The notes: generated by a model not told the origin, from the letters alone. A stretch of DNA of 49,651 nucleotides from Candidatus Zhuqueibacterota bacterium (GCA_016934825.1 JAFGSB010000043.1:1-49651), one strand, 5' to 3'. Positions 9,328 through 18,644 are shown, counted from the stretch's first letter. Numbers and translations: made by a program.

Positions 9328-9356
9328 TTGACTTTGCAGGTCATAGCAGTTAAATT
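9328..9356 (+). promoter_or_regulatory. Putative promoter of the hut operon
   Basis: TTGACT (9328-9333), a 17-base spacer and TAAATT (9351-9356), about 57 bases before the hutU start. It is a good sigma-70-like match, but promoter consensus in this lineage is unknown. Confidence 0.4.
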
Positions 9357-9412
9357 TAATGTCAGAAAACAGGGATTATCGTTATACACAAATATAAAAC
9401 GGGAGAAAAACG

Positions 9413-11458
9413 ATGATCAATAATAAAGACATTTCTTCAGCCATGACCATACATCTGGGACAACTTTTTCATCAACTGCCGGACAAACCGGAATTTGTTC
9501 CCAATATCCGCCGGGCGCCGAAACGGGCCTCCTCCCTGTCGGACAGCGACATCCGTCTGGCGCTGCGCAACGCCCTGCGTTATATACCGGAAAAATGGCA
9601 CGAGCAACTGGCCCCGGAATTTATGGACGAACTGCTCACCACCGGACGGATATACGGCTATCGCTTCCGTCCGCCGGGAAAGATCACCGGCAAATCCATC
9701 TATGAATACAGCGGCAACTGCACCGAGGGCAAAGCTTTTCAGGTGATGATCGATAACAACCTGAATTTTGACGTGGCGCTGTATCCCTACGAACTGGTCA
9801 CCTACGGCGAGACCGGCCAGGTGTGCCAGAACTGGATGCAGTATTTACTCATCAAAAAATATCTCGAAGCGCTGACACCCGAACAGACATTGGTCGTGGA
9901 ATCCGGACACCCTCTGGGCCTGTTCCGTTCTTCGCCGGGCGCGCCGCGGGTCGTCATCACCAACGGGCTGATGGTCGGCCTGTTCGACGATATAGACAAT
10001 TTCAACCGGGCCGCCGCCCTGGGCGCGGCCAATTACGGACAAATGACGGCCGGGGGCTGGATGTATATCGGCCCGCAGGGCATTGTGCACGGCACCTACA
10101 GCACCATCCTCAACGCCGCCCGCCTGAAACTGGGCATCGCCGAAAACGCGGACCTGTCCGGCGTGCTGTTTGTTTCTTCGGGTCTCGGCGGCATGAGCGG
10201 CGCGCAGGGTCGCGCCGTGGAGATCGCCAACGGCGTGGCGGTCATCGCCGAAGTGGATCCCTCACGGATTCAAACCCGGCATTCACAGGGCTGGGTCAGT
10301 CTGGTAACCGATAGTCCTGAAAAAGCTTTCAAAAACGCAAAACAACATCAGGACAAACGACAGGGCTGCGCCATCGCCTTTCACGGCAACGTAGTCGATT
10401 TGCTGGAATACGCGGTAAAGAATAACATCAAAATCGACCTGCTTTCCGACCAGACTTCCTGTCACGCCGTATACGACGGCGGTTATTGTCCCCAGGGTCT
10501 GACTTTTGAGGAGCGAACCTCCCTCCTGTTATCCGACAGGGAAACATTAAAAAAACATGTAAATAAAAGTTTAAAAGTTCATTTTGAACATATCAGGAGC
10601 CTGACCGACCGGGGCGTGTACTTTTTTGATTACGGCAACAGCTTTTTAAAGGCCGTGTTCGACGCCGGGGTGACGCAGGTGTGCAAAAACGGCAAGGATA
10701 CCAACGACGGTTTTATTTTCCCTTCCTATGTTGAGGACATCATGGGACCGATGCTGTTCGATTACGGCTACGGGCCGTTCCGCTGGGTTTGCCTGAGCGG
10801 CAAAAAAGCGGACCTGGAGAAAACCGACCGGGCCGCCATGTCCTGCATCGATCCGGAACGGCGGTTCCAGGATCGGGACAATTACACCTGGATCCGGGAC
10901 GCCATGAAAAACAAATTGGTCGTCGGTACACAGGCGCGTATCCTGTACCAGGACGCAAGTGGCCGGAAAAACATCGCCCTGAAATTCAACGAGCTGGTCC
11001 GCAACGGCGAGATCGGCCCGGTGATGATCGGCCGCGACCACCACGATACCGGCGGCACGGATTCGCCGTTCCGGGAGACCGCCAATATTAAGGACGGCAG
11101 CAATATCATGGCGGACATGGCCGTTCAGTGTTTCGCAGGCAACGCCGCTCGTGGCATGAGCCTTGTTGCCCTGCACAACGGCGGCGGCGTCGGTATCGGC
11201 AAGGCGGTCAACGGCGGTTTCGGGCTGGTACTGGACGGCAGTCAACGTGTGGACGAGGTTATCGAAAGGGCCCTCCCCTGGGATGTCATGGGCGGCGTGG
11301 CGAGACGCGCCTGGGCACGGAATCCCAATTCCATAACAACCGTCATGGACTATAACAAGCAACAAAAGGATAAGGACCATATTACCCTGCCGTTTCTGGC
11401 GGATGATAACCTGATTGAAGAAACAGTGAACAGGGCTTTGAACAGCAATAAAAAATAA
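9413..11458 (+). CDS. hutU: Urocanate hydratase
   Basis: 681 aa, the long form of the enzyme (the common bacterial form is about 555 aa). It converts urocanate to 4-imidazolone-5-propanoate in the cytoplasm with tightly bound NAD+, the second step of histidine breakdown. Typical urocanase blocks are visible: YEYSGNCTEGKAFQ near 97, the glycine-rich YGQMTAGGWMYIGPQG near 208-223, SSGLGGMSGAQGRA near 255, FRWVCLSG with the probable active-site cysteine in the C-terminal half, and RDHHDTGGTDSPFRET. GGGAG precedes the ATG. It is the first gene of a four-gene operon; ftcD begins 19 bases after its stop. The coding sequence is visibly richer in G+C than the flanking intergenic DNA. Confidence 0.96.
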   Translation: MINNKDISSAMTIHLGQLFHQLPDKPEFVPNIRRAPKRASSLSDSDIRLALRNALRYIPEKWHEQLAPEFMDELLTTGRIYGYRFRPPGKITGKSIYEYSGNCTEGKAFQVMIDNNLNFDVALYPYELVTYGETGQVCQNWMQYLLIKKYLEALTPEQTLVVESGHPLGLFRSSPGAPRVVITNGLMVGLFDDIDNFNRAAALGAANYGQMTAGGWMYIGPQGIVHGTYSTILNAARLKLGIAENADLSGVLFVSSGLGGMSGAQGRAVEIANGVAVIAEVDPSRIQTRHSQGWVSLVTDSPEKAFKNAKQHQDKRQGCAIAFHGNVVDLLEYAVKNNIKIDLLSDQTSCHAVYDGGYCPQGLTFEERTSLLLSDRETLKKHVNKSLKVHFEHIRSLTDRGVYFFDYGNSFLKAVFDAGVTQVCKNGKDTNDGFIFPSYVEDIMGPMLFDYGYGPFRWVCLSGKKADLEKTDRAAMSCIDPERRFQDRDNYTWIRDAMKNKLVVGTQARILYQDASGRKNIALKFNELVRNGEIGPVMIGRDHHDTGGTDSPFRETANIKDGSNIMADMAVQCFAGNAARGMSLVALHNGGGVGIGKAVNGGFGLVLDGSQRVDEVIERALPWDVMGGVARRAWARNPNSITTVMDYNKQQKDKDHITLPFLADDNLIEETVNRALNSNKK

Positions 11459-11477
11459 ATATCCAAAGGAGCAGATC

Positions 11478-13166
11478 GTGGCACAATTAATCGAATGCGT
11501 ACCGAATTTCAGCGAAGGCCGTGACATGTCGGTCATCAAACAGATCACCGACAGCATAGAATCCGTCGAAGGCGTAAAATTGTTGAATGTCGATCCGGGC
11601 AAATCGACCAACCGCACCGTCGTAACATTTGTCGGACCGCCGAATGAAGTATGTGAGGCGGCGTTTCTGGCGGCGCAAACAGCAACCAAAGTGATTGACA
11701 TGCGCAAACACAAAGGCGAGCACCCCCGTTTCGGCGCCATAGACGTTTGTCCGCTGATACCCATCTCCGGCATCACTATGGATGAAACGGTCGAATACGC
11801 CCGCAAACTGGGGAAACGGATCGGCGGGGAACTGGGTATTCACGTGTACTGTTACGAATACGCCGCCTTTCATGAAAAACGCCGTAACCTGGCTTACTGC
11901 CGCGCCGGTGAATATGAAGGGCTTGAAAATAAACTGAAAACAACGGAAGGCAAACCCGATTTCGGTCCGACTACTTTTAATGCCCGATCCGGGGCCGTTG
12001 CCGTCGGGGCCCGAGATTTCCTGGTGGCGTATAACGTTAACCTGAATACGACCTCGACACGGCGGGCCAATGCTATTGCATTTGACGTGCGCGAAAAAGG
12101 CCGGGTCAAACGTGAGGGCGATCCGTTGACCGGCAAGATTCTCAGGGATGAGAATGGTAACCCGGTAACACTTCCCGGTTCGCTGAAACACGTCAAAGCT
12201 ATCGGCTGGTACATTGAGGAATTCGGCATCGCGCAGATTTCCATGAACCTGACAAACATCAAAGAGACGCCCGTGCATGTCGCGTTTGATGAGGTGTCTG
12301 AAAAGACCGAAGCGCGGGGTATCCGGGTGACCGGTTCCGAACTGGTGGGGCTCATTCCTTTGCAGGCCATGCTGGACGCCGGGAAATATTTCCTGAAAAA
12401 GCAGCGGCGTTCCGCCGGGGTATCGGATAAAGAACTGATCAAAATCGCCGTCAAGTCAATGGGACTTGACGATCTGTACCCGTTCAAACCGGAGGAAAAA
12501 ATCATCGAGTACGCTATCGATAAGGACAATAAGGAGAAAAAACTGCCCGGTCTAAAACTGGCGGATTTCATTTTTCTCACCGCTTCCGAATCGCCCGCTC
12601 CGGGCGGCGGTTCCGTGGCCGCCTGTATGGGATCGCTGGGCGCGGCCCTGGGAACCATGGTCGCCAACCTGTCGTCGCATAAACGCGGCTGGGACGAGCG
12701 CTGGCAAGAGTTCTCGGACTGGGCCGAAAAAGGCAAAAACTGCTATGACGAACTGCTCCGGCTGATCGACGAAGACACACGGGCGTTCAATAATCTTATG
12801 GCGGCTTTTGCAATGCCCAAAACTACTGATAAGGAAAAAACAGAACGACAAAACGCCATTCAGCAGGCGACCCGCTGCGCCATCGATGTTCCTTTCCGGG
12901 TGATGACGATCGCGTACAAATCGATGGACATCATCAAAGCCATGGCGGAAACCGGCAACCCCAATTCCGTCTCCGACGCCGGCGTCGCGGCGTTGGCGGC
13001 CCGCTCCGCCGTGATGGGCGCTTTCCTGAACGTCAGGATCAACGCCTCCGGACTCGAGGACAAAGCATTCGTAACAGATATATTAAAACGCGGTGAGGAG
13101 ATTCAAAACAAAGCCATTGAACTGGAAAAAACGATTCTGGAGATCGTGAATGCCAAAATCGGTTAA
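11478..13166 (+). CDS. ftcD: Bifunctional glutamate formimidoyltransferase / formimidotetrahydrofolate cyclodeaminase
   Basis: 562 aa, full length for the fused enzyme. The N-terminal formiminotransferase halves (about 1-325) move the formimino group from N-formimino-glutamate to tetrahydrofolate; motifs ECVPNFSEGRD at the N-terminus and GEHPRFGAIDVCPLIP near 79. The C-terminal cyclodeaminase (about 350-560) then releases ammonia to give methenyl-tetrahydrofolate; motif SESPAPGGGSVAACMGSLGA. The product glutamate enters central metabolism. The start is GTG, with AAAGGAG about 8 bases upstream; no nearby ATG fits. The 3' end overlaps hutI by 17 bases. Its place here replaces HutG or HutE/HutF routes, so histidine carbon is recovered into the folate pool. 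Confidence 0.96.
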   Translation: MAQLIECVPNFSEGRDMSVIKQITDSIESVEGVKLLNVDPGKSTNRTVVTFVGPPNEVCEAAFLAAQTATKVIDMRKHKGEHPRFGAIDVCPLIPISGITMDETVEYARKLGKRIGGELGIHVYCYEYAAFHEKRRNLAYCRAGEYEGLENKLKTTEGKPDFGPTTFNARSGAVAVGARDFLVAYNVNLNTTSTRRANAIAFDVREKGRVKREGDPLTGKILRDENGNPVTLPGSLKHVKAIGWYIEEFGIAQISMNLTNIKETPVHVAFDEVSEKTEARGIRVTGSELVGLIPLQAMLDAGKYFLKKQRRSAGVSDKELIKIAVKSMGLDDLYPFKPEEKIIEYAIDKDNKEKKLPGLKLADFIFLTASESPAPGGGSVAACMGSLGAALGTMVANLSSHKRGWDERWQEFSDWAEKGKNCYDELLRLIDEDTRAFNNLMAAFAMPKTTDKEKTERQNAIQQATRCAIDVPFRVMTIAYKSMDIIKAMAETGNPNSVSDAGVAALAARSAVMGAFLNVRINASGLEDKAFVTDILKRGEEIQNKAIELEKTILEIVNAKIG

Positions 13167-14430
13167 ATACTCAGACTCATTAATTATCAAAAATGCTGCA
13201 CAAATCGTGTCCCCGAAGCCGGGAATACTGCGCGGCGAAGGATTGAAAGAATTAACCGTTTTACATGACGCGTCAATATATATCAAAGAAAACGTGATCC
13301 AGGCCGTCGGTCTGCCGGAGCAGGTAAAAGATCACATCGACGATTCTCCCCGTATCATCGACGCCGCCGGCAAAACAGTCTTGCCGGGATTTGTAGATTC
13401 GCACACGCACCTTGTGTTCGGGGGCAGACGGGAGGCCGAGTTTGCCAGGCGCTGCGCCGGCGTTTCCTATGAAGAGATTGCCCGGCAGGGGGGCGGTATT
13501 TTGAGTACAGTACGCGCCACCCGGCAGATGAGCGAAGAGCAGCTTATCGAACAGGGTTTATATTATCTGCGTAAAGCCGTCCGGCATGGCACCACGACAA
13601 TGGAGATCAAAAGCGGTTACGGTCTGAATGAGGAAACCGAGCTCAAAATGCTCAGCGTAATACAGAAATTGAACAAAATCCAGCCGGTGGAACTGACCGC
13701 CACCTTTTTGGCCGCACACGCGGTGCCGCCGGATACGACGAAACAACAATATATCGAGCAAATCAAAAGCATGCTGCCAAAAGCGGCCGAACTGGCGGAT
13801 TACTGCGACGTGTTCTGCGAGTTGGGCTATTTTGACGCGGATGAAACACGGAATATATTAACGATGGCTTTGAAACATGGCCTGAAACCACGTGTACACA
13901 GCAACCAGTTCCACAGCATTGGCGGTATTCAGGCCGCTATTGATGTCGGCGCGGTATCGGTCGATCATCTGGAGAACATTACAGATGCCGAGATCGAACT
14001 GCTGGCCAAAACGGACATTTGCGCGGCTATGCTGCCGGGGGTGTCGTTGTTTTTGAACATCCCCTACGCGCCGGGACGAAAAATACTGGACGCCGGGTGT
14101 ATACCCGTGCTGGCAACGGATTTTAACCCCGGAAGCTGTATGACCCTGTCCATGCCGCTGATCCTGACACTCGCCTGCACGCAAATGGGATTTTCCATAG
14201 AAGAGGCCGTCTGCGCCGTCACGCAGAACGGCGCTTTCGCGCTCGGCCGGGAAAAACTTGGCTGTTTGGAACCGGGCCGGCAGGCTGATCTGATTATACT
14301 GGACACGGATAATTATCAAAACCTGGTGTATTTTTTCGGCGAACAGCATATCGAACAGGTGTTCAAAAAAGGCAGGATCATCTTTGACCGTAACGAGTCG
14401 TGGGATGTAAATTTTGATGCGGGAGATTAA
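13150..14430 (+). CDS. hutI: Imidazolonepropionase
   Basis: 426 aa amidohydrolase that opens 4-imidazolone-5-propanoate to N-formimino-L-glutamate, the substrate of FtcD. Metal-binding HTH at His85 and His87 (in VDSHTHLVFGGRR), AAHAVPPD in the middle, HSNQFHSIGG with a further ligand histidine, VDHLENI, and ATDFNPGS with the catalytic aspartate region are all present. The ATG lies inside the end of ftcD in another frame, with GGAG about 7 bases upstream, so translation is probably coupled. hutH begins 4 bases after the stop. Confidence 0.96.
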   Translation: MPKSVKYSDSLIIKNAAQIVSPKPGILRGEGLKELTVLHDASIYIKENVIQAVGLPEQVKDHIDDSPRIIDAAGKTVLPGFVDSHTHLVFGGRREAEFARRCAGVSYEEIARQGGGILSTVRATRQMSEEQLIEQGLYYLRKAVRHGTTTMEIKSGYGLNEETELKMLSVIQKLNKIQPVELTATFLAAHAVPPDTTKQQYIEQIKSMLPKAAELADYCDVFCELGYFDADETRNILTMALKHGLKPRVHSNQFHSIGGIQAAIDVGAVSVDHLENITDAEIELLAKTDICAAMLPGVSLFLNIPYAPGRKILDAGCIPVLATDFNPGSCMTLSMPLILTLACTQMGFSIEEAVCAVTQNGAFALGREKLGCLEPGRQADLIILDTDNYQNLVYFFGEQHIEQVFKKGRIIFDRNESWDVNFDAGD

Positions 14431-14434
14431 AATT

Positions 14435-16192
14435 ATGGCATCATCCAAAAATTCTTCAATAATATATATAAATCACCTGCAGGACATCAACCTAAAGCAC
14501 ATCGCCGCCGCGGCCGACGGGCACGTCAGGTTCGAATTATCGGAGCAGACGCATGAACTGTTGGCTGAGCGACGCAGGCAGGTTGAGGATTACCTGCGCG
14601 GACAAAAGTACCCCGCTTACGGATTCAACCGCGGATTCGGACACAATGTCGATCTGGCGGTCGGGGACAAACACCTGTCCGAATTGCAGGAAAACCTGAT
14701 CATCTCCCACTGCGTCGGCGTCGGTGATCCCGCGCCGGACGAGATCGTACGGACAACCATGCTGCTGCGAGCCCAATCGCTGGCGCGGGGTTACAGCGGT
14801 ATTCGTCCATGTGTTATCGGGCAGTTGCTGGACATGCTCAATCACGACATTCTGCCGGTGGTACCGGAACTGGGTTCCGTCGGCGCCAGCGGCGACTTGG
14901 CGCCCCTCTCCCACATCGCGCTCGGGATGCTCGGCAAGGGCCGGGTGAAATACAAAGGTGTGGAAATGGACGCGGCCGACGCTTTACAACAGGCCGGGAT
15001 AAAACCGTTAAAACTGCAAATGAAAGAAGGACTGGCGCTGAACAACGGTGTTCAGTATATGACGGCCATCGGGCTGTTTTGCTGCCGGCAGATGCAGGTG
15101 CTGCTGAAAACCGCGGCCGTGTTGACCGCCATGACGGCCCAGGTGATGCTGGCGCCGGAAACGCCTTTCCGCAGGGACCTGCACGAGTTACGTCCCCATC
15201 CCGGGGCGATCAAGGTTGCGGGCTGGATCTATGAATTGATGAAAGATTCGCCGCTGCGGGAATCGCACCGGGACTATCGCATCGACGGCGAAATCCAGGA
15301 CCCCTATAACATCCGCTGCGCCGCGCAGATATTGGGAAGCTGCGCCGAACTGATCGACGAGTGCGAAGCGGCGCTGTTACGGGAGGCCAACAGCGTCACC
15401 GATAATCCCCTGTTGCTGCCGGCCTCAAAAGAATACGGCTGGAAGCCGGACGATCCATTTTACGGCAAGTATGTGGACATTGTCTCCGGCGGTCAGTTTC
15501 ACGGCATGCCGGTGGCGGTGCGGATTTACAACCTGTTCCAGGCCATGGGCATCATGGCGGGACTGGTCAACCGGCGCTGCGCCCGTTATGTGGACGCCAA
15601 CCAGAACAAAGGGCTGGGCCGCGATCTCAAGTGGCCGGACCTGTCCGAAAAGCAGCGGGCCGTCTCCAGCGGCATGATGATGCTGGAGTACACCTCGGCG
15701 GCGCTGGCCAATTCCATCTGGGGCGAGGCCATGCCGAACCATTTGTTCAACATTTCCACCAACACGGGACAGGAAGACCATGTCAGTATGGGCGCCGACC
15801 CGGCGGTCCGGGTTTTAAAAACCCTGCCGAAAATGGCGCAACTGCTGGCGATCGAACTGGCGTACATCAGTCAGGCCGCCGCCATCCGCAAAAAGCTGCC
15901 GCATATTCCATCCAAAGTGCCGGTTTATAAAGAGATAAAGCAAAAACTGGACGGTATACAAAAGGAACTGCAGTCCAGCGAGACCCGCTTTGACCTAGAG
16001 ATCCAGTTGCTGGAACACTATCCCATTACGCCGGAGCAGCGCCGACTCAACCCGGTGTGCGAAAAAATATTATCACGGGTCGCGGAAATATTCCCGCCGG
16101 TCACCAAAGACCGGCCGTTTTCCGATGAATTAGGGGAATTGTCGCGTTTCATCAGCGAGGGGCATATTGTGGAGATGGTGAAGGGGTTGTGA
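14435..16192 (+). CDS. hutH: Histidine ammonia-lyase (divergent)
   Basis: 585 aa, longer than the usual ~510. It deaminates histidine to urocanate, step one of the pathway. The MIO prosthetic group forms from Ala-Ser-Gly at 151-153 (in GSVGASGDLAPLSH). Other family blocks are NSVTDNPLLLP and GQEDHVSMG. It is unusual in having YGFNRGFGHN where typical enzymes have YGxNTGFG, and LALNNGVQYM where they have LALINGTQ; phenylalanine or tyrosine lyase activity cannot be excluded from sequence, but the operon context argues for histidine. In-frame starts lie further upstream (TTG 14414, ATG 14417), but GGGAG sits 9 bases before the ATG at 14435, which is preferred and leaves 4 bases after hutI. Confidence 0.9.
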   Translation: MASSKNSSIIYINHLQDINLKHIAAAADGHVRFELSEQTHELLAERRRQVEDYLRGQKYPAYGFNRGFGHNVDLAVGDKHLSELQENLIISHCVGVGDPAPDEIVRTTMLLRAQSLARGYSGIRPCVIGQLLDMLNHDILPVVPELGSVGASGDLAPLSHIALGMLGKGRVKYKGVEMDAADALQQAGIKPLKLQMKEGLALNNGVQYMTAIGLFCCRQMQVLLKTAAVLTAMTAQVMLAPETPFRRDLHELRPHPGAIKVAGWIYELMKDSPLRESHRDYRIDGEIQDPYNIRCAAQILGSCAELIDECEAALLREANSVTDNPLLLPASKEYGWKPDDPFYGKYVDIVSGGQFHGMPVAVRIYNLFQAMGIMAGLVNRRCARYVDANQNKGLGRDLKWPDLSEKQRAVSSGMMMLEYTSAALANSIWGEAMPNHLFNISTNTGQEDHVSMGADPAVRVLKTLPKMAQLLAIELAYISQAAAIRKKLPHIPSKVPVYKEIKQKLDGIQKELQSSETRFDLEIQLLEHYPITPEQRRLNPVCEKILSRVAEIFPPVTKDRPFSDELGELSRFISEGHIVEMVKGL

Positions 16193-16221
16193 GATTTGAT
16201 CTTATGATCAAACCCTTTTCC

Positions 16222-16249
16222 ACAACAAAGGGCAGATGCCCATTGTTGT
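16222..16249. repeat. CAACAAAGGGCA hairpin downstream of hutH
   Basis: ACAACAAAGGGCA (16222-16234) pairs with TGCCCATTGTTGT (16237-16249) with one mismatch and a 2-base loop. It is clearly related to the perfect hairpin at 4190-4217. Lying 30 bases past the hutH stop, it may also end the operon transcript, though no T-run follows. Confidence 0.6.
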
Positions 16250-16277
16250 ATTCACCCAATCCTGACAAAACGCAATC

Positions 16278-16383
16278 CTCTGTCATTTTGACCGCAGGGA
16301 GAAATCTTTGATTGTTTTGCGTGAACCATTACTATTAAAAGTATTAAGATTTCTCTTCGCTTCGCTCATCGAAATGACAGAGG
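16278..16383. repeat. GTCATTTCGA bipartite inverted repeat, complete copy
   Basis: Left arm CCTCTGTCATTTTGACCGCAGGGAGAAATCTT (16278-16309), a ~36-base spacer, and right arm beginning AAGATTTCTCTTCGCTTCG and ending CGAAATGACAGAGG (16346-16383). The outer and inner parts of the arms are complementary, the middle parts (GACCGCAGGG versus CGCTTCGCTCAT) are not, so it would fold into a stem with an internal bulge. The same layout occurs at several other sites in the window. Confidence 0.75.
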
Positions 16384-16610
16384 ATTTTGTATTGTTTTGA
16401 TGTATTGTTATGATTGGGAAAGAAGTTTTTTATTATCGCTGTGGAACCCATCCGTGTGGAACCCATCCGCGTCATTCAGTGTGTTTCGCGGTCGATTTTT
16501 TGACCGCTGAACACGCGGAAAAACAGGAATCCGGCCTCTCCCTCTTTCTCCGCGCCTGGCTGAAAGTCTGTCCCGGGAGGAATAAGAATCCCGGCGCGAT
16601 AAGTTAGGAA

Positions 16611-17432
16611 TCAATCCCCGGCTCTTGAGGTCAGAAAAAAGTACCCCGTCAGCACAAAACCCAGTTCAAAAGCGATATAGCTCAAATCCTGCAAATTTTC
16701 ATATTGTTTGGCTTTGTCACGATAAAATTCTTTTTGTAAATGATTTCCGGCGCGGGAAGAGTTGTTCAGGGCATCGTTTCTTTCGTTTCGAAAATGCACG
16801 CTCAACAGCCCCGAAACCGTGGTCAGTCCTATACTGGCAAACAATAAATTCCTTTTCTTTTTGATTTCTGACATTTTTATTTTTTCTTTTTCTTCTTTGG
16901 CCTGAAACCATTCCTGCTGTGGTTCCAGTGTGACCAGTAAAGAAAATTCGTACGCTTTGGTCAGGTCGGTTGTAAGGGAATGGTAACCCTCTTTCTCCAT
17001 CCTGATTTGTGTGCTGCCGTTCATTGTGATATACAGCGGGGTTTTTCCCAATAGTTCCCCGTTTTTATATACGTTCGTGTCAAACGGTATGGAATTGACA
17101 AGGATATTCCTGACAAATGCCGCATTGAATTGATACGTTCTACCCGGAAGCGCCACAAACGTATCCTGGAAATTCGGCTGGTTCCAGGACGGCCAATATG
17201 GAGACAACACCGTTATACGATGCGAACCCGTACCGACCAGGAAATTGTGTAACGGGGTCTTGCCGATTTTTTCCCCATCCAGAAAAATATCCAGACTGTC
17301 AAATTCGGAAAAGATGTTCACACAGGCAATACTGTCGTTTTCAACAACCGTCCCGCTGTTCAATATGAGCGCTTTCCCGTTGACGGAAAAAATAAAAATA
17401 ATGAATAGTGTTATCTTGAAATATCTTATCAC
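16611..17432 (-). CDS. PEGA-domain envelope protein
   Basis: 273 aa. A hydrophobic N-terminus (about 4-20) acts as signal or anchor. Two PEGA-type beta repeats follow: one around 40-110 with LDIFLDGEKIGKTPLHNF and one around 110-175 with TNVYKNGELLGKTPLYI. After a charged, Lys/Glu-rich helix come two hydrophobic segments near residues 194-212 and 252-267, suggesting C-terminal membrane insertion. PEGA domains are extracytoplasmic and are often found on surface or envelope proteins; no enzymatic part is seen. The start is GTG with TCGGGA upstream; no in-frame ATG lies nearby. It follows the PQQ-propeller gene, but a terminator lies between them, so it may have its own promoter. Confidence 0.75.
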   Translation of the reverse strand: MIRYFKITLFIIFIFSVNGKALILNSGTVVENDSIACVNIFSEFDSLDIFLDGEKIGKTPLHNFLVGTGSHRITVLSPYWPSWNQPNFQDTFVALPGRTYQFNAAFVRNILVNSIPFDTNVYKNGELLGKTPLYITMNGSTQIRMEKEGYHSLTTDLTKAYEFSLLVTLEPQQEWFQAKEEKEKIKMSEIKKKRNLLFASIGLTTVSGLLSVHFRNERNDALNNSSRAGNHLQKEFYRDKAKQYENLQDLSYIAFELGFVLTGYFFLTSRAGD

Positions 17433-17461
17433 GAATTTTCCCGACCTATTTACAAAACATG

Positions 17462-17500
17462 AAAAAAAAATTAATTAATTAACCGTGTATCTTACGGGTT
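17462..17500 (-). terminator. Rho-independent terminator after the PQQ-propeller gene
   Basis: On the minus strand an imperfect stem (AACCCGTAAGATACACGGTT, with one bulged base) is followed by AATTAATTAA and nine T in a row. It lies just past the stop of the PQQ-propeller gene. Confidence 0.6.
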
Positions 17501-17503
17501 ATT

Positions 17504-18640
17504 TTACTCTTGCGCAAAACAGTAAACCATGTTTCCTTCACTGGCAAAGACCAATTTGTCCCGGACGATAATGGGATGAGTCCGGATTCGTCCGCTTGCT
17601 TCAAAGGACCAGAGTTTTTCACCGCTGTTCAGGTCCAGGGCATACATAAAATTATCCAGACTACCAACAAAAACTGTTTTGCCGGTTATAAGCGGCGCCG
17701 TGCTGATCACACTGTTGGCTTTGAACGTCCATTTCTCGGTTCCGGTTTGTTTATCCAGGCAGTACACCCTGTGATCGGTAGCGCCAAAAATGACAGAGTG
17801 TGCATCTACCGCCGCGGGATGATAGATTTTACCGTTCGCCCTGAAACTCCATTTTTTCGTTCCGTCTTCCAGCCGGATCGCATAAAAATTGGAATTGGTC
17901 GAACCGATGTAAACCGTTTTTTCAGAGATCGCTGCCGCCGCGCGAAACGTACCCTGGCTGGAATATTTCCATACAATATGGGGGAAATTATCTATAGCGT
18001 AAACGTTACCCATATCGTCGCCGACAACAAATAATCCATTGCAGTAGGCCGGCGTCGTATGACTTTGCGCGTCCAGCTCAATGGACCATACCTCACTGCC
18101 GTCTTCAAGAGACATAGAAATCATTTTCCCGCCAGTATCTAATATAAAAGCGTGGTCGTTAACCAATAACGGTTCCTGCAGGATAATTTCTCCTTTTTTC
18201 TCCCAGATACTTTTGCCCCTGGTTAAATTATAAAACTCAAACGACGGCTGTCCGATACGACGGACAATAAATAAATTATCTTTATAAATCGCGATGGTTC
18301 TTTCCTCGGTTCCTCGAACAGCGATGAATCCTGAACTTTTACCGGTGTCTAAATCGATACCCTCGACATTACCCTTGTAGGTTCCAAACAACACAACGTT
18401 TTGTGCAGCAACTAGAGAAGCTCCTATCGCTGAAGACGTTTTATGATCCCATATCAGTTTAAACGGGGGAGTCATATTAACGGGGATATGATTGGTATGC
18501 TGCGGATTATGACCGAATTGCGGCCAGTCATATTTATTGACCGGTTCCTCCGGGTATTTTATGGCGATTTTGTGGCACGCAGCAGCCGAAATCAAAAAAA
18601 AGATGATCACCCCCAAGAAAATATATTTTAATCGATCCAT
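17504..18640 (-). CDS. PQQ-type beta-propeller lipoprotein (BamB-like fold)
   Basis: 378 aa from the chosen start. The N-terminus MDRLKYIFLGVIIFF... ends in SAAAC, a plausible lipobox with Cys22, so the protein is likely an outer- or inner-membrane lipoprotein. The rest consists of repeated PQQ-type blades: YAIDNF, YAIRLEDGTKKWSFRANG, YCLDKQTGTEKWTFKAN and YALDLNSGEKLWSFEASG. A longer reading frame begins 57 bases upstream inside the preceding gene, but the signal-peptide layout favours the ATG at 18640, 4 bases after the upstream stop. Co-transcription with an Omp85-type barrel gene recalls the BamA/BamB partnership, so a role in outer-membrane assembly or in coupling to the neighbour is possible but inferred. 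Confidence 0.8.
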   Translation of the reverse strand: MDRLKYIFLGVIIFFLISAAACHKIAIKYPEEPVNKYDWPQFGHNPQHTNHIPVNMTPPFKLIWDHKTSSAIGASLVAAQNVVLFGTYKGNVEGIDLDTGKSSGFIAVRGTEERTIAIYKDNLFIVRRIGQPSFEFYNLTRGKSIWEKKGEIILQEPLLVNDHAFILDTGGKMISMSLEDGSEVWSIELDAQSHTTPAYCNGLFVVGDDMGNVYAIDNFPHIVWKYSSQGTFRAAAAISEKTVYIGSTNSNFYAIRLEDGTKKWSFRANGKIYHPAAVDAHSVIFGATDHRVYCLDKQTGTEKWTFKANSVISTAPLITGKTVFVGSLDNFMYALDLNSGEKLWSFEASGRIRTHPIIVRDKLVFASEGNMVYCFAQE

Positions 18641-18644
18641 AAAC

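Larger units (their letters stand above)
16193..16610. other. Repeat-filled intergenic region after hutH
   Basis: No gene. It holds the hairpin at 16222-16249, one complete GTCATTTCGA repeat at 16278-16383, a tandem short duplication GTGGAACCCATCCG (about 16440-16470), and a degenerate GACCGCTGAACACGCGGAAAAACAGGAA copy at about 16501-16529 that recurs near 22140 and 22940. Confidence 0.7.

Noticed and set aside
8592-9389. Two ~90-codon frames in the gap before hutU
   Set aside because: Both run through dispersed repeat arms and palindromes; their sequence is explained by the repeats.
10646-11806. 386-codon frame antisense to hutU and ftcD
   Set aside because: Length is a by-product of high G+C third positions in the true genes; the product resembles no family and has no start signal.
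11487-12736. Long antisense frames within ftcD
   Set aside because: Opposite-strand shadows of a clearly identified enzyme.
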